The notes under the pieces: generated by a model | What the model was told of the DNA's origin: nothing | What the model saw: only the letters and a program-made list of their open reading frames with translations | The model's database searches: none | Position numbers and translations under genes: made by a program | Assembly: GCA_020055645.1 (NCBI GenBank) | Contig: CM034546.1 | Coordinates: 77,748,001-77,812,000 of the forward strand | Direction: 5' to 3' | DNA length: 64,000 nt | From: Tomocerus qinae | Taxonomy: Eukaryota; Arthropoda; Collembola; Entomobryomorpha; Tomoceridae | Shown here: in pieces, positions 63,901-64,000 of the stretch | Layout of the letters: each line of letters opens with the position of its first letter | Position numbering within the stretch: position 1 is the first letter of the stretch

Positions 63901-64000
63901 GCATTGTCATGTTCAGTAATTACTCTTGCTATTTTTCCACGCAACTCTGAGTAGTGATATGGCTCTTTTAGTAACTGCTCTCTATGCTCGAACTCCCGAT
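60929..64000 (-). CDS. 3' part of an unrecognised multi-exon gene (continues beyond the window)
   Basis: Read on the minus strand, exons are 63617-64000 (open at the window edge), 62487-62749, 62177-62346, 61857-62101 and 60929-61151, ending in KPDVYNS and a stop. The first visible exon is charged and helical (ELRGKIARVITEHDNAAREL). The later exons look like a compact domain with WVFLKREKNGES, FNWVIDWQYKMFATVLGLC and VRPLRC-like EFRPLRCILVNGG. Inside 62487-62749 the frame entered from upstream (PAWTDDDRWKSVILDD) differs from the one that joins the next exon in phase (QKIYQKCFPIKHYLTDTKYF). A 41-47 base intron around 62610-62660 would reconcile them, otherwise there is a frameshift. I do not recognise the family and assign no function. 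Confidence 0.5.
61271..61643. mobile_element. Small hAT-type element in an intron
   Basis: The 373-bp element has imperfect inverted ends (CAGAGTTCTATTTTAGCCGG and the complement of CCGGCCAGTTAAACTCTG) and is flanked by a perfect 8-bp direct repeat CTTTCAAC (61263-61270, 61644-61651). The interior has many TTTTGCCCC and TAGCCACC motifs in both orientations. The forward open frame through it is spurious. Confidence 0.82.

Overview
The window reads as nuclear DNA of an arthropod. It is AT-rich, with short GT-AG introns, a carotenoid oxygenase of the NinaB/BCO type, a CS-alpha-beta defensin, a seven-helix chemoreceptor-like protein, C2H2 zinc fingers and a selenocysteine tRNA. The C-terminal motif of the chemoreceptor (LRPLTFQVGSFFYV) resembles expanded springtail families I know, so Collembola is my best guess. 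That is an inference, not a proof.

Layout. 1-2.6 kb: non-coding, with a 24-bp minisatellite and two short inverted-repeat elements. 2.7-21.8 kb: two tandem paralogues on the + strand, each of 19 coding exons with introns at equivalent positions. They encode an N-terminal FHA domain, a serine-rich acidic middle and a C-terminal Sen1/UPF1-like SF1 helicase. The first copy has a large 48-bp coding repeat array in its middle. An intron of the second copy holds a complete selenocysteine tRNA gene. 23.4-24.5 kb: a secreted cysteine-rich protein (-). 25.1-25.5 kb: a near-perfect 406-bp palindrome built of 32-bp units. 26.5-32.0 kb: a regulator with STPR-like basic repeats followed by two blocks of C2H2 fingers (13 and 11). 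32.9-36.7 kb: a secreted inhibitor-cystine-knot-type peptide gene (-) whose second intron contains a 3-kb PIF/Harbinger transposon with an apparently intact transposase. 38.5-39.1 kb: a defensin gene (-). 42.2-44.5 kb: a complete carotenoid oxygenase (-). 50.1-51.4 kb: a chemoreceptor-like gene (-). 53.2-55.3 kb: a 2.1-kb non-autonomous hAT element with a perfect 8-bp target duplication. 55.9-58.7 kb: a secreted C-type lectin with a coiled-coil tail (-). 60.9-64.0 kb: the 3' part of an unrecognised gene that runs out of the window (-), with another small hAT element in an intron.

How the genes relate. Apart from the tandem helicase pair there is no sign of operon-like coupling. Several genes encode secreted or surface products (cysteine-rich protein, knottin-type peptide, defensin, lectin, chemoreceptor). 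This looks like an ordinary arthropod accessory neighbourhood rather than a pathway cluster. The strongest candidates for something undescribed are the FHA-helicase fusion pair, the cystine-knot gene carrying a Harbinger element, and the palindrome at 25.1 kb.

All exon models come from reading splice sites, phases and paralogue agreement by eye. No database search or transcript data were available.
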